Positions 25,311 through 35,200 of a DNA stretch of 64,000 bases are shown piece by piece. Made by a program: the position numbers and the translations under genes. Numbering within the stretch: the stretch's first letter is position 1; every line of letters begins with the position of its first letter. This DNA is from Propionicimonas sp. (GTDB lineage Bacteria > Actinomycetota > Actinomycetes > Propionibacteriales > Propionibacteriaceae). The stretch covers positions 496,001-560,000 of the forward strand of contig VMSW01000007.1 of NCBI GenBank assembly GCA_013791955.1, given 5' to 3'. The notes below the pieces were generated by a model. That model was not told the DNA's origin, did not search any database, and was given only the letters and a program-made list of their open reading frames with translations.

Positions 25311-25371
25311 CCGCGGCTGCCCAGCAGTCGCGGCGGCCCCTGGCGAGCCTGATGGCCCGCGGGGGCTTTTT
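25310..25371 (+). terminator. Leader hairpin and intrinsic terminator before leuS
   Basis: Hairpin 1 (25310-25334) pairs GCCGCGGCTG with CAGTCGCGGC around a five-base loop. Hairpin 2 (25336-25366) pairs GCCCCTG with CGGGGGC and is followed by TTTTT, so it is a canonical terminator. CCGCGG occurs in the left arm of hairpin 1 (25311-25316) and in the right part of hairpin 2 (25357-25362); pairing of these two would break both hairpins and allow read-through. leuS begins 45 bases further on. Confidence 0.65.
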
Positions 25372-25415
25372 CATGTCACCGCAGGAACGCCGGACCAGAA
25401 GGAGTGATCACAGAC

Positions 25416-27887
25416 ATGACCAGCGAGGCAGTTCGCGTCGGCTATGACGCCGCCGCCGCCCAGGAGAAGTGGCAGCGGTTCTGGGAGGCCGACGGCACCT
25501 TCAGCCCCGTCGATGACGACAGCTTAGAACGCCGCTACATGCTCGACATGTTCCCCTACCCCTCCGGCGACCTGCACATGGGGCATGCCGAAGCGTTCGT
25601 GATGGGTGATGTGGTGTCGCGTTACTGGCGCCTGCGCGGCTATGACGTGATGCACCCGATCGGCTGGGACTCCTTCGGCCTGCCTGCCGAGAACGCCGCG
25701 ATCGCCCGCAACGCCCACCCCGCGGAGTGGACGTATGCAAATATCGATACCCAGGCCCGCTCCTTCAAGCGCTACGGCCTGAGCTTCGACTGGTCACGGC
25801 GGCTGCATACCTCCGATCCGGAGTACTACCGCTGGACGCAGTGGCTCTTCCTGCGCTTCTATGAGCGCGGCCTGGCTTATCGCAAAGACTCCTTCGTCAA
25901 CTGGTGCCCCAACGACCAGACCGTGCTGGCAAACGAGCAGGTGGTGCAGGGCCTGTGTGAGCGCTGCAGCGCGGTAGTCACCAAGCGCAAGCTGAACCAG
26001 TGGTACTTCAAGATCACCGACTATGCCCAGCGCCTGCTGGACGACATGGAACTGATCGAAGGCAAGTGGCCCGATCGAGTGCTGTCGATGCAGCGCAACT
26101 GGATCGGCCGCTCTGAGGGTGCCTACGTCGACTTCGCAATCGAAGGCCGCGCCGAGCCGGTGCGGGTGTTCACCACTCGTCCGGACACTCTTTATGGAGC
26201 CACCTTCTTCGTGGTAGCACCGGAGGCCGAACTGGCCGCTGAGATCGTCACCGACGCCCAGCGTCCGGCTTTCGAGGAGTACCTGGAGGCCACCAAGCGA
26301 GCCACCGAGATCGAGCGGCAGTCTTCCGAGCGCCCCAAGACCGGAGTGTTCTTGGGCGTCCATGCGGTCAACCCAGTCAACGATGAGCTGCTGCCGGTCT
26401 ATGCAGCTGACTACGTGCTGGCCGACTACGGCACCGGTGCGGTGATGGCTGTGCCGGCCCACGACCAGCGCGACCTGGATTTCGCGAAGGCCTTCGACCT
26501 GCCGGTGCGAGTGGTGGTCGAGACCGGCCTGCCCGACCCGGCGCAGACCTTCGTGGCGACCCCCGGGGACGGCACCTACGTCAACTCCCCGTCGCTGGCG
26601 GGGCTGGCAGACAAGAAAGCCGGCATCGCAGCGATCACTGCCAAGTTGGCCGAAGACGGACGCGGTGAGTCGGCAATCACCTTCCGGCTGCGCGACTGGC
26701 TGCTGAGCCGCCAGCGGTTCTGGGGTTGCCCGATCCCCATCGTGCATTGCCCGGCCTGCGGTGAGGTGCCAGTTCCCGATGATCAGCTGCCGGTGCAGCT
26801 GCCCGATCTGCGCGGCGCGGAGCTCGCCCCGAAGGGCACCAGCCCGCTGGCCTCGGCCACTGACTGGGTGAACACCACCTGCCCGAAGTGTGGCGGGGCC
26901 GCCCAACGCGACACCGACACCATGGATACCTTCGTGGATTCGTCGTGGTACTACTTCCGCTACTGCTCGCCGAACTACACCGAAGGCCCTTTCGATCCGG
27001 CCGAGGTGGCCAAGTGGATGCCAGTGGCCCAGTACGTCGGTGGGGTTGAGCACGCGATCCTGCACCTGCTGTACTCCCGGTTCTTCACCAAGGTGCTGCA
27101 AGACATCGGCCTGATCGACTTCCCCGAGCCGTTCACTCAGCTGATGAACCAGGGCCAGGTGATCAACCAGGGCAAAGCGATGAGCAAGTCGCTGGGAAAT
27201 GGGGTCGATCTGGGCAAGCAGATCGACGTCTATGGTGTGGACGCGATTCGCACCACGGTGGTCTTCGCTGGTCCGCCAGAAGACGACATCGACTGGGCCG
27301 ACATGTCGCCAGGCTCTTCCCTGAAGTTCCTGCAGCGCGCCTACCGGCTGGCCACTGATGTCGCCAGCCCGGTCGGCACCGACTTCGCTACCGGCGACTT
27401 GGGTCTTCGTCGGGCCACTCACAAGGCGATCGCGGAGGTCACTGAGACCATCGAGGGCCAGCGGTTCAATGTCTCGGTTGCTCGGCTCATGGAGCTGGTC
27501 AACGCCACCCGCAAGGTGATTGACAGCGGCGCTGGGGCAGCTGACCCGGCCGTCCGCGAGGCTACCGAGGCGTTGGCGGTGATGCTGAGCACCATCGCTC
27601 CCTATGTGGCTGAGGAGATGTGGGAGTTGCTCGGGCACGCGCCGGCGGTTGCCAATGCCTCCTGGCCAGTGGCCGAGGCGGCGCTGCTGGTTGCCGACCA
27701 CGTCACCTGCGTGGTGCAGGTTCAAGGCAAGGTGCGGGCCAAGTTGGAGGTCTCACCGAGCACCAGTGACGCCGAACTGGAGGCGAGGGCGCTAGCTGAC
27801 CCCGGTGTCATTCGGGCCCTGGACGGCCGCGGGGTGCGCCAGGTGATCGTGCGGGCCCCGAAGCTGGTCAGCATCGTCCCGGCCTGA
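25416..27887 (+). CDS. leuS: Leucyl-tRNA synthetase
   Basis: Start ATG 25416 ([11 protein letters not shown]) follows AAGGAG at 25398; the frame is open from a GTG at 25404 that overlaps this site. The ~823-residue class I synthetase has the HIGH-type motif [13 protein letters not shown], the connective/editing region ([13 protein letters not shown]), a cysteine pair (CPKCG) near 490-495, [16 protein letters not shown] and the KMSKS-type motif [10 protein letters not shown]. The anticodon-binding and C-terminal domains are complete. It charges tRNA-Leu in the cytoplasm. The upstream leader suggests expression is tuned by translation or leucine supply. Confidence 0.97.
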   Translation: MTSEAVRVGYDAAAAQEKWQRFWEADGTFSPVDDDSLERRYMLDMFPYPSGDLHMGHAEAFVMGDVVSRYWRLRGYDVMHPIGWDSFGLPAENAAIARNAHPAEWTYANIDTQARSFKRYGLSFDWSRRLHTSDPEYYRWTQWLFLRFYERGLAYRKDSFVNWCPNDQTVLANEQVVQGLCERCSAVVTKRKLNQWYFKITDYAQRLLDDMELIEGKWPDRVLSMQRNWIGRSEGAYVDFAIEGRAEPVRVFTTRPDTLYGATFFVVAPEAELAAEIVTDAQRPAFEEYLEATKRATEIERQSSERPKTGVFLGVHAVNPVNDELLPVYAADYVLADYGTGAVMAVPAHDQRDLDFAKAFDLPVRVVVETGLPDPAQTFVATPGDGTYVNSPSLAGLADKKAGIAAITAKLAEDGRGESAITFRLRDWLLSRQRFWGCPIPIVHCPACGEVPVPDDQLPVQLPDLRGAELAPKGTSPLASATDWVNTTCPKCGGAAQRDTDTMDTFVDSSWYYFRYCSPNYTEGPFDPAEVAKWMPVAQYVGGVEHAILHLLYSRFFTKVLQDIGLIDFPEPFTQLMNQGQVINQGKAMSKSLGNGVDLGKQIDVYGVDAIRTTVVFAGPPEDDIDWADMSPGSSLKFLQRAYRLATDVASPVGTDFATGDLGLRRATHKAIAEVTETIEGQRFNVSVARLMELVNATRKVIDSGAGAADPAVREATEALAVMLSTIAPYVAEEMWELLGHAPAVANASWPVAEAALLVADHVTCVVQVQGKVRAKLEVSPSTSDAELEARALADPGVIRALDGRGVRQVIVRAPKLVSIVPA

Positions 27888-27904
27888 GCCGAGGTGGCCT
27901 CGGC
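27888..27904. terminator. Hairpin between leuS and the convergent gene
   Basis: GCCGAGG-TGG-CCTCGGC is a perfect 7-bp stem with a three-base loop directly after the leuS stop. It can serve both convergent genes. There is no T-run. A 14-base palindrome TTGAGCTAGCTCAA follows at 27915, inside the 3' end of the next gene. Confidence 0.5.
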
Positions 27905-27908
27905 TGGC

Positions 27909-28898
27909 TCAGGATTGAGCTAGCTCAACCACGCTGCCCAGATGGTCGGTGTTGGCGATGGCGAAGCGGCGCACATTGATGGTGCGGAACTGGTCACTGG
28001 CCAGCACGTGGTCGATGGTGATCAGTGGTACCAGGCGATCGGCCGGGAAGCTGGGCTGCCAGCCTTGCACCGACTCGTGGAGGCCGGTGCGGCTCATCAG
28101 GTTGCGCACCGTGAGGTGTTCGGGAACAGCATTGAGATCGCCAGCCAGCACCAGCGGCTGGGCGGCAAAGCCCGCAGCGAAATCGGCGAGGATTTCGCCT
28201 TCGGCCAGCCAGCCGTCCAGGTTGCCCCGGACTGCGTTCAGCGGGTGCGCCGCGATCAGCACGAGCTGGTGTCCATTGGCCTCGACCTGAACTGCGATAT
28301 TGGTGTCGAGCGTGCCGGTGGTCTGGCCCAACACGGTGATTGGGGTGCGGGAGAGTACTTGGGTGCCGGACGGGTCGCCGAAGTTGCGCTGATTGCTGGC
28401 CCGTCCGGTGCTGCCCTGGTGATAGGGCAGCTGTTTGGTCCAACGAGGATTGTCAAAGATGGCTGCAGACTGGGTGGTGAACTCGGTGAGCACCACCACG
28501 TCGGGGTGGTTGCGTTCTACCTCGGCCAGCAGTTCGGCGGTGTCGCCCTGGCCATAGTGCAGGTTGAGGGTCATTACTCGCAGCGTTGAGGTGGTGCCAG
28601 CCGCGGCGACGTAGTCGGTATTGAAGTAGGGCAGCAGCACCATCGCTTGAGCTAACAACCCGGCCAGGGGCAGCAAAGTGACCAGCCGCCCGATGCCGCG
28701 CGCCGAAGCCAACAGAATCAGGGTGGCCAAGGCCCAGGGGATCAGCCCATAGGGGATGAAGGACGAATACAGGGCCACCGAACGGCTGGTGGTCTGCAGC
28801 TGGGGATCCAGGTAAAGCGCGCCGAGGGACGCTCCCACCAGGGCAAAGCCGCTCGCGACCACGGTTGCGAATGGGCGGGGAAGTCGGCGTGCGGTCAC
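27909..28898 (-). CDS. Membrane-anchored endonuclease/exonuclease/phosphatase-family protein
   Basis: The 329-residue protein has three N-terminal membrane helices (to about residue 95) and a C-terminal EEP domain: MTLNLHYGQGD, PDVVVLTEF, LAGDLNAVPEH and LITIDHVLAS give the metal and catalytic residues (Asn, Glu, Asp-x-Asn, Asp-His). Actinobacterial proteins of this layout are often annotated as DNase/sphingomyelinase-like. The domain probably faces outside, and the substrate may be a lipid head group or nucleic acid. It is convergent with leuS. Confidence 0.87.
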   Translation of the reverse strand: MTARRLPRPFATVVASGFALVGASLGALYLDPQLQTTSRSVALYSSFIPYGLIPWALATLILLASARGIGRLVTLLPLAGLLAQAMVLLPYFNTDYVAAAGTTSTLRVMTLNLHYGQGDTAELLAEVERNHPDVVVLTEFTTQSAAIFDNPRWTKQLPYHQGSTGRASNQRNFGDPSGTQVLSRTPITVLGQTTGTLDTNIAVQVEANGHQLVLIAAHPLNAVRGNLDGWLAEGEILADFAAGFAAQPLVLAGDLNAVPEHLTVRNLMSRTGLHESVQGWQPSFPADRLVPLITIDHVLASDQFRTINVRRFAIANTDHLGSVVELAQS

Positions 28899-29027
28899 CT
28901 GGCCAGTCTGGCAGCACCAGACAAGCCATTTGCGGCCGCCCCGCTCAGTGGATGTGGATGAGTGCGTAGATTTCCACAGTTCGCAGCCAGGCTGAACGGT
29001 TTTCGGCCGGGTGCCAATACTGCGGCC

Positions 29028-29930
29028 ATGAGGGATGTTGCCGGTCCGGTCACCAGCGAAGTGGTGCGGCGGCGGTTGGCCGAGCTGTTCGCGCAGCTTC
29101 AGGAGGCGCCGTCGGTTGCTGATGCCCAGCCGTTGGCGCCGCCTCCGGTAGAGACCCTTGGGTCGGATTTGGCCGGAGCTGATGCCGAGGAGGATTGGCT
29201 CCTCAAGCTGCGCTCAGCGCCACCCTCGGTTGCTGAGCCGGTTCGGGCCGAGGCGGTTGCACCGGGGGCGGCGAGAGAGTTGGTGGGCCGGGTGCGGGCC
29301 TTCACCACTGAGCATCTGGCCACCGTGGTGGTGGTCCTGCTGGTCGGCATCGGGTGGACGACCTACAGCCTGTTGCAGGTGCGGGCCACGCCAGTGGCGG
29401 ACGCGGCCCCTCGGGTGGAGTCCGCCCCTGGTGGGGGTGGGGCGGTGACTCCGGCACCGACCGGTAAGCAGGTGGTGGTGCACGTCATCGGGGCGGTGGC
29501 CAAACCGGGCGTGGTGCAGCTGCCCGACGGCTCGCGGGTGGCCGATGCGATCGCAGCAGCCGGCGGGTTGGCGAGATCTGGAGCGGTGGGGGAGCTGAAC
29601 CTGGCCCAACCGCTAATCGATGGCACCCAGCTGAAGATCGGCACCCGAAGACGGCCAGGGGGCTGGATCCGCGACGGCACCGGGTCGGTGGTGTCTGGTT
29701 CGAGTGGTGGTGGTTCGAATGGTGCTGGCAGCCAGTCGACCAAGATCTCGCTGAACACTGCCACCATCCAGCAGCTCGACACCCTGCCCGGCATTGGGCC
29801 GGTGACCGCGGCGAAGATCATCGACTGGCGGAAAGCCCATGGAAAGTTCACTGCAATCACCGAGCTTCAGGAGGTGGACGGTATTGGTCCCAAGACCTAC
29901 GCCGACCTTGCCGACCGCGTCCGCCTCTGA
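29028..29930 (+). CDS. comEA: Competence protein ComEA (helix-hairpin-helix DNA receptor)
   Basis: The protein has a charged N-terminal stretch and one membrane helix (LATVVVVLLVGIGWTTYSLL). A SLBB domain follows (VVVHVIGAVAKPGVVQLPDG), then a Ser/Gly linker, and two C-terminal helix-hairpin-helix motifs (LNTATIQQLDTLPGIGPVTA and ELQEVDGIGPKTYADL). It binds incoming DNA outside the membrane and hands it to ComEC. ATG 29028 is chosen over GTG 28962 because it fits the usual length (300 residues), but neither has a strong ribosome site. The comEC frame begins before its stop. Confidence 0.92.
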   Translation: MRDVAGPVTSEVVRRRLAELFAQLQEAPSVADAQPLAPPPVETLGSDLAGADAEEDWLLKLRSAPPSVAEPVRAEAVAPGAARELVGRVRAFTTEHLATVVVVLLVGIGWTTYSLLQVRATPVADAAPRVESAPGGGGAVTPAPTGKQVVVHVIGAVAKPGVVQLPDGSRVADAIAAAGGLARSGAVGELNLAQPLIDGTQLKIGTRRRPGGWIRDGTGSVVSGSSGGGSNGAGSQSTKISLNTATIQQLDTLPGIGPVTAAKIIDWRKAHGKFTAITELQEVDGIGPKTYADLADRVRL

Positions 29931-32256
29931 ACCTCTGGACGCGCGCCCGGTGGTGTTGGCGGTAGCGGTCTGGCTGGGCGGTTGGCTCGGCACCGGCGGC
30001 CAGAGCTCTTGGAGCGGGTTGGGCCTGCCCGGGCCGGCCGGTTGGCCGTGGCTGGGTGCTGCGGCGGTCGCCGCAGCGGTGGCGCTGTCCTGGCGGCTGC
30101 GCTCCCGCCTGCTGCTCGCCGTGGCACTGGCCTTGGGGCTCAGCCTGGGTCTGGCCGGGGCGCGGGTTTGGGCCGCCGACCATGGCGCGCTGGCCGAGCT
30201 GGCCGCCGATGGTGCCGTGGTCCGCATCGAAGCTCGCCTAGCTGAGGGGCACCTGGCGGTGGGTGGCCCGGGAGGGCCAGTTTGGCTGGTCGCGTTGCGG
30301 CTGACCAGCGTGGACGGTCGAGGCCAGGCCTGGCTGGTGGGCGACACCGTCCAGCTCAGCGCCAGTGGTGGGCAGATCGGGTCTTGGCAAGGGCTACCGC
30401 CGGGGACCGCAGTCTCAGGGCTAGTGAAGCTAAGCCCGGCCGAGGATGCCTCTTTCAGCGCCTGGGCCTCGGCCAGGGCGGCGCCAGCGGTGACCGCATC
30501 GCCCGGCCCGCTGGATGCTGGGGTGAACGCGGTGCGGGCGGGGTTGCGGCAGTCAGTGGCTGGGCTACCCGCCGAGCCAGCAGCGCTGGTGCCAGCCTTG
30601 GTGGTGGGCGATACCGAGGGCTTCCCAGTGGAGCTCAGCGAGCAGTTCCGCACCACCGGGCTGACCCACCTGACGGCAGTTTCCGGGGCGAATCTGACCT
30701 TGTTGTTGGCGGCAGTGTTGTTGTTGGCGGCCCGGGTGGGGGTGCTGGGGTGGTGGCGGCGGGGTCTGGCGGTGCTGGTGGTGGCTGGGTTTGTGGTGTT
30801 GTGCCGGGCCGAGCCGAGCGTGTTGCGGGCCGCAGCGATGGGCCTGGTCGGGTTGGCCGCTCTGGGGTGGTCGGGGCCGCGGCAGGGGCTGCGCTATCTG
30901 TCGTGGGCGATCATCGCCTTGGTGCTGATTGATCCGTGGTTGGCGCGCTCGGTTGGGTTTGCACTCTCGGTGCTGGCCAGCGCGGGGATCGTGTTTTGGG
31001 CCCGACGATGGACGCAGGTGCTGGCCGGTTGGATGCCGGGCTGGCTGGCCGAGGCGATCACGGTGCCAGTAGCGGCTCAACTGGCTACCCAGCCGCTGGT
31101 GACCGCGATCTCGGGTCAGGTGAGTGTGGTCGGGTTGGTGGCGAATCTGGTGGCGGCACCCTTGGTGGGGCCGGGCACAGTGCTGGGGTTCGCGGCCGCT
31201 TGGGCCTCGGTGGTGGTCGCACCGGTGGCGGTGGGGTTGGGGTGGGCTGCCGGCGGCTTCGCGCAGGGATTGTGTTGGATCGCCGCGGCGGGGAGTGCGT
31301 TGCCGGGGGCCTCGGCGTCCTGGCCGGTGAGCGCGGTCGGGATCGTGGTGTTACTGACGGCCTGTGTGGTGATCGCGATCGGGCTGCCGATGCTCTTCGC
31401 CCGGCCATGGCTGGTGGGCGTGGTGGGGTTGGCTTTGGTGGTGACGGCGCTGCGGCCGCTGAGTCCGCCGGGCTGGCCGCCCGCAGGTTGGCTGGTGGTC
31501 TCCTGCGATGTGGGTCAGGGCGATGCGACGGTGATTCGCGCCGGGCCGACCGCGGCGATCGTGGTGGACGCCGGGCCGCAACCCAAACTGGTGGATCGTT
31601 GCCTGGATCAGTTGGGCATCACCGAGGTGCCCTGGCTGGTGTTCACCCATCCGCACGCTGATCACTTCGGTGGGGTGGCCGGGGTGTTCACCGGACGGCA
31701 GGTGGCTCGGGTGTTGCTGCCAGCGGTGAACACTGCGGCGGCAGGTTGGCAACAGGTGCGGGCCGCCGCTGGTGGCGTCCCGGTGGTTTGGGCGGCGCCC
31801 GGGTTGGTGGTCTCGGCTGGCACCGCCCGGCTCAGCGTGTTGGCGTTGCAGCAGTTCGTGGCACCGAGCGTGCTGGCAGCAGAATCGGCTGAGGAGAACG
31901 ACTCGTCAGTGGTGTTGCGGGCTGAGATTGGGGGAGTGCGGCTGCTGCTGGCCGGTGATTTACAGGAATCGGGCCAGAGCGCTGCGGTCGCCGCAGCACC
32001 CGATCTGAAAGCTGAGGTGTTGCTCGTCCCTCATCACGGCTCTGCGCATCAGAGCCCGGCCTTTCTTGCCGCAGTAGGGGCAAAGCTGGCGCTGATCAGC
32101 GTCGGCGCCGACAACAGCTATGGCCACCCGGCCGCTCGCACGCTCACTGCCGTCCAGGGCACCGGAGCCCAGCTCTACCGCACCGACCAGAGCGGCGCCA
32201 TCGGGCTGACCCAAGGCAGGGCTGGGCTGATCGTCACTACCCAACGATCCGGCTGA
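29839..32256 (+). CDS. comEC: Competence protein ComEC/Rec2 (DNA uptake channel)
   Basis: The frame is open from ATG 29839 and overlaps comEA by 92 bases. Real translation may begin later, for example TTG 29884 or GTG 29950, just before the first helix (VVLAVAVWLGGWLG). The ~805-residue product has N-terminal helices, the Competence domain (EQFRTTGLTHLTAVSGANLT) and a C-terminal metallo-beta-lactamase domain with CDVGQGDATVI, FTHPHADHFGG and LVPHHGSAHQ. It transports single-stranded DNA across the membrane. In actinobacteria holA normally follows directly; here a 13.4 kb gene lies between. Confidence 0.93.
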   Translation: MESSLQSPSFRRWTVLVPRPTPTLPTASASEPLDARPVVLAVAVWLGGWLGTGGQSSWSGLGLPGPAGWPWLGAAAVAAAVALSWRLRSRLLLAVALALGLSLGLAGARVWAADHGALAELAADGAVVRIEARLAEGHLAVGGPGGPVWLVALRLTSVDGRGQAWLVGDTVQLSASGGQIGSWQGLPPGTAVSGLVKLSPAEDASFSAWASARAAPAVTASPGPLDAGVNAVRAGLRQSVAGLPAEPAALVPALVVGDTEGFPVELSEQFRTTGLTHLTAVSGANLTLLLAAVLLLAARVGVLGWWRRGLAVLVVAGFVVLCRAEPSVLRAAAMGLVGLAALGWSGPRQGLRYLSWAIIALVLIDPWLARSVGFALSVLASAGIVFWARRWTQVLAGWMPGWLAEAITVPVAAQLATQPLVTAISGQVSVVGLVANLVAAPLVGPGTVLGFAAAWASVVVAPVAVGLGWAAGGFAQGLCWIAAAGSALPGASASWPVSAVGIVVLLTACVVIAIGLPMLFARPWLVGVVGLALVVTALRPLSPPGWPPAGWLVVSCDVGQGDATVIRAGPTAAIVVDAGPQPKLVDRCLDQLGITEVPWLVFTHPHADHFGGVAGVFTGRQVARVLLPAVNTAAAGWQQVRAAAGGVPVVWAAPGLVVSAGTARLSVLALQQFVAPSVLAAESAEENDSSVVLRAEIGGVRLLLAGDLQESGQSAAVAAAPDLKAEVLLVPHHGSAHQSPAFLAAVGAKLALISVGADNSYGHPAARTLTAVQGTGAQLYRTDQSGAIGLTQGRAGLIVTTQRSG

Positions 32257-32268
32257 GCACGGCCAGCC

Positions 32269-35200
32269 TCAGCCGGAATCGTCGCGGCGACGGTTGCGGC
32301 GGGTCAGCCAGGCGCCTAGGCCGATGCTGAGCAGACCCAACCCAGGCAAGCCCCAACCGAGCGCGTAGCCGGTGTAGGCCAGATCGTCGGCAGCAGTCCC
32401 GAAATCATTGGTGACGGTGATAGTGAGTGCTTGCAGGGTGCCGGGAAGGTCCGGATCGACATGGACGGCCGTGGCGAACGAATGGTGATCGACGCTCACC
32501 TTTCTGGCGCCATCGGTGGTGGTTTCAGTCGCCCAACAATGCGAGTGCGCGGGTGCGAGCACCGGCTTGCCGGTGGCATCACTCAGAGTGGCCGAGCCAG
32601 CCCCAACGATCGTCACCGTGCCGGAGACCACCGCGGCCCCGCCCTCGGTCTGCTGGCAGGTGATCGCCATCTTGAAAGTGGCCTCAGCGTGCTGAGCGGC
32701 CCCGGAACCGGTGATCTTCTTGGTCACAGTGATGGTGCCAGCCGAGTAGGTGGCGGCGAGGTCGGCCACCACAGTCGTGCTCTGTTCGCCAGTCACCTGC
32801 ACCACGCTGGGGATCGCGTCAGCGCCGTCTGCGGACAGCGCGGTGACCGTACACACCGCGCCGACCGGGATCGGGCCGAGCGGGCCAGCAGTGGTGACGT
32901 CCTGGCCCGGAGTCGGCGCGACCTCCAAGACCGTGTGCAGCACGCTGCCTGAGGCCCCAGCGAGAGTGCAATCGACCTCAACGCTGATCGGCTTGGCGAA
33001 GTCTTCGCGTCCGACGCCGGTGAAGCTCACCTGCACCAGCAGATCGCTGGAGTGGAAGTCATTGGTCACGGTGACCTCGGCCGGATCAGCACCGATGGTG
33101 AAGGTCGGGTTGTCGATACTCACCTGGTCGGACGGCAGCGCCAACGAAGTGGCCGATTCGGTCAGTTCACAGGCGGCCCCGGTGGGCAGCGCGGCGAACT
33201 CGGCGGTGCCCGAGCCGGTAATGGTTCGGGTATCGCCACCCGGAATAGTCACCGGCAGGGTCGCGCCGTCCACCTGCTGGGTGCAGGCGAGTTGCACCGT
33301 GTAGGTGCCGCTGGCATACGGCTCGGCCGTGCTCGCCGTACCGTCGACCAGCACCTGCTTGGTGACCAGCACTCGGCCGGCGTCGAAGGTGTTGGTCAGG
33401 GTGGCGCGGTTGTCGGCTCCCGCCAAGATCTGCACCAGTTGAGCAGCTGAGGCCGCGGTGGCACCGCCGTCAGCAGTCTCGGTGACGCTGCATTCGGCAC
33501 CCACCGGGATCGGTCCCAGCCCGGCACTAATCAAACCGTCGGTCTTTGAGAGGGTCAGCTCGTTGTTGGTGTAGACCACATGCGGCTCGGCCACGCCGTC
33601 CTCGGCGAGCGTGCAGGAGATGGCGAACTTGAACGGATGGACGGCGAAGTCGTCCGCGCCGGCTCCGGCCAGCGCCTTCTCCACGATCAGAGACTCGGTC
33701 TCGAAGTCGTCAATCGCGGTCAGGGTCACCGGCTGGGAGGCGATGATCGCGGCAGCTGACGTCGCAGCACCCGTGACCCCGGTGGAGGTTCGGTAGCTGA
33801 TGCCCTGCGGGGTCAGCGTTGCGGCTCGCTGTGCTAGCGAACAGCTTGCGCCCACCGGGATACCGGTGAACGTGTGGCTACCACGTCCGTTGATCACTGT
33901 CTGGGCGCCGCCGGGAATCGCGACGTCGACCCACGTGCCGTTGATCAGGCGCTCACAGCTCAGTTCGAGGCGGATCTTGCTGCCGGTGTAGGGAGCCTCA
34001 GTGGTGGGAATGCCGTTGAGGGTGAACTCGGTGGTGGCAATCACTGAGCCGAGTAGGTACTCGTTGGTCATCGTGACCGAGTTGTCGGCGGTGTCGGCGA
34101 TGGTGATTTGGGCCGGTTCGGCCGGTATCGAGGCGCCGCCGGTGCCGGTCTCGGTAACGGTGCACTCGGCCCCGACCGGAATCGGGCCCAGCTGGGCACT
34201 GGTCAGCGAGGTGGCCGCCGACAGGCTGACGTCGCTGGCGCTGAACACCTGATGGCTGACTTCGTCGGTGTCGGTTAGGGTGCATTCGACGTCGAAGATC
34301 GCCGCCGAGTCAGCCCAGTCAGCGGCCCCAGCGCCAGTCAGCGCCTTGGTGATGGTCAACAGGCCGGTGTGGAAGTCGTTGGTGATGGTGGCAGTCGACG
34401 TGGCGCCCTGAACAACCGGGTCCGGCTGTTGCACGCTCACCTGGGACGCAGGCAGCGCCAAACTGGTGCCCACCTCGCTCACCAGGCATGAGGCCCCGGT
34501 GGGCAGATCGTCATAGCGCACCGAGCCGGCACCAACTATCGTGCGCACGCCGTCGGCCGGGTCGGTGATCGGTAGCGCATCGCCGGGAATGTCGATCGCC
34601 TGGCTGGTGCCGTTGTAGGACCGGGTGCAAGCCAGCTTCACCTGGTAGGTGCCCGACACCCACGGCTCCGCGGCGGTGCTCACGCCGTCGAGCAACAGTG
34701 CCTTGGTGACCTCAACCGAGCCAACGGTGAAGGTGTTGCGGACGTCCACGCTCTTGGTTGAGGTCGTCACCGTGAAGGTGGCTGCGGGGGAGTAGGTGGT
34801 GCTGGTGGCGCCGGCCGCCTGGGTCTCGCTCACGGTACAGCTGGCGTCGGTGGCCAGGTCGGGCACCGTCCAGGTCTCACCGGGGTTGAGCACGTGGGTG
34901 GCGGTGTAGACCACCGGAGTCACCGCGCTCGCCAAGGTGCAGTTCAGGCTGACCGTGAACGGGCCAGCACCCCAGAGCGCCGCGCCGCTACCCAGGGTGG
35001 TCTTGGAGATCTCCGCCGAACCAACGGTGTAGTTGTTGGTGAAGGTGGCCCGGGTCGCCGTGGCGTCGCCGCTCACCAGAGTGAAGTTTGCCGAAGTCGC
35101 GCCGGTGTTCGTCGCATCAGTGCTGTCGGTTTCGATCCGTACGTCGGTGGTGGCCGCACCCATCGGGTTGGTCTCGGTCACGCTGCAGTCCGCCCCGGTT

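Noticed and set aside
25311-25415. T-box riboswitch before leuS
   Set aside because: No T-box consensus or specifier loop is visible; a leader peptide with terminator explains the region better.
25794-27725. 643-codon minus-strand frame opposite leuS
   Set aside because: It lies entirely antisense to leuS, whose motifs are complete; long antisense frames are expected from high-GC codon bias, and the translation resembles no family.
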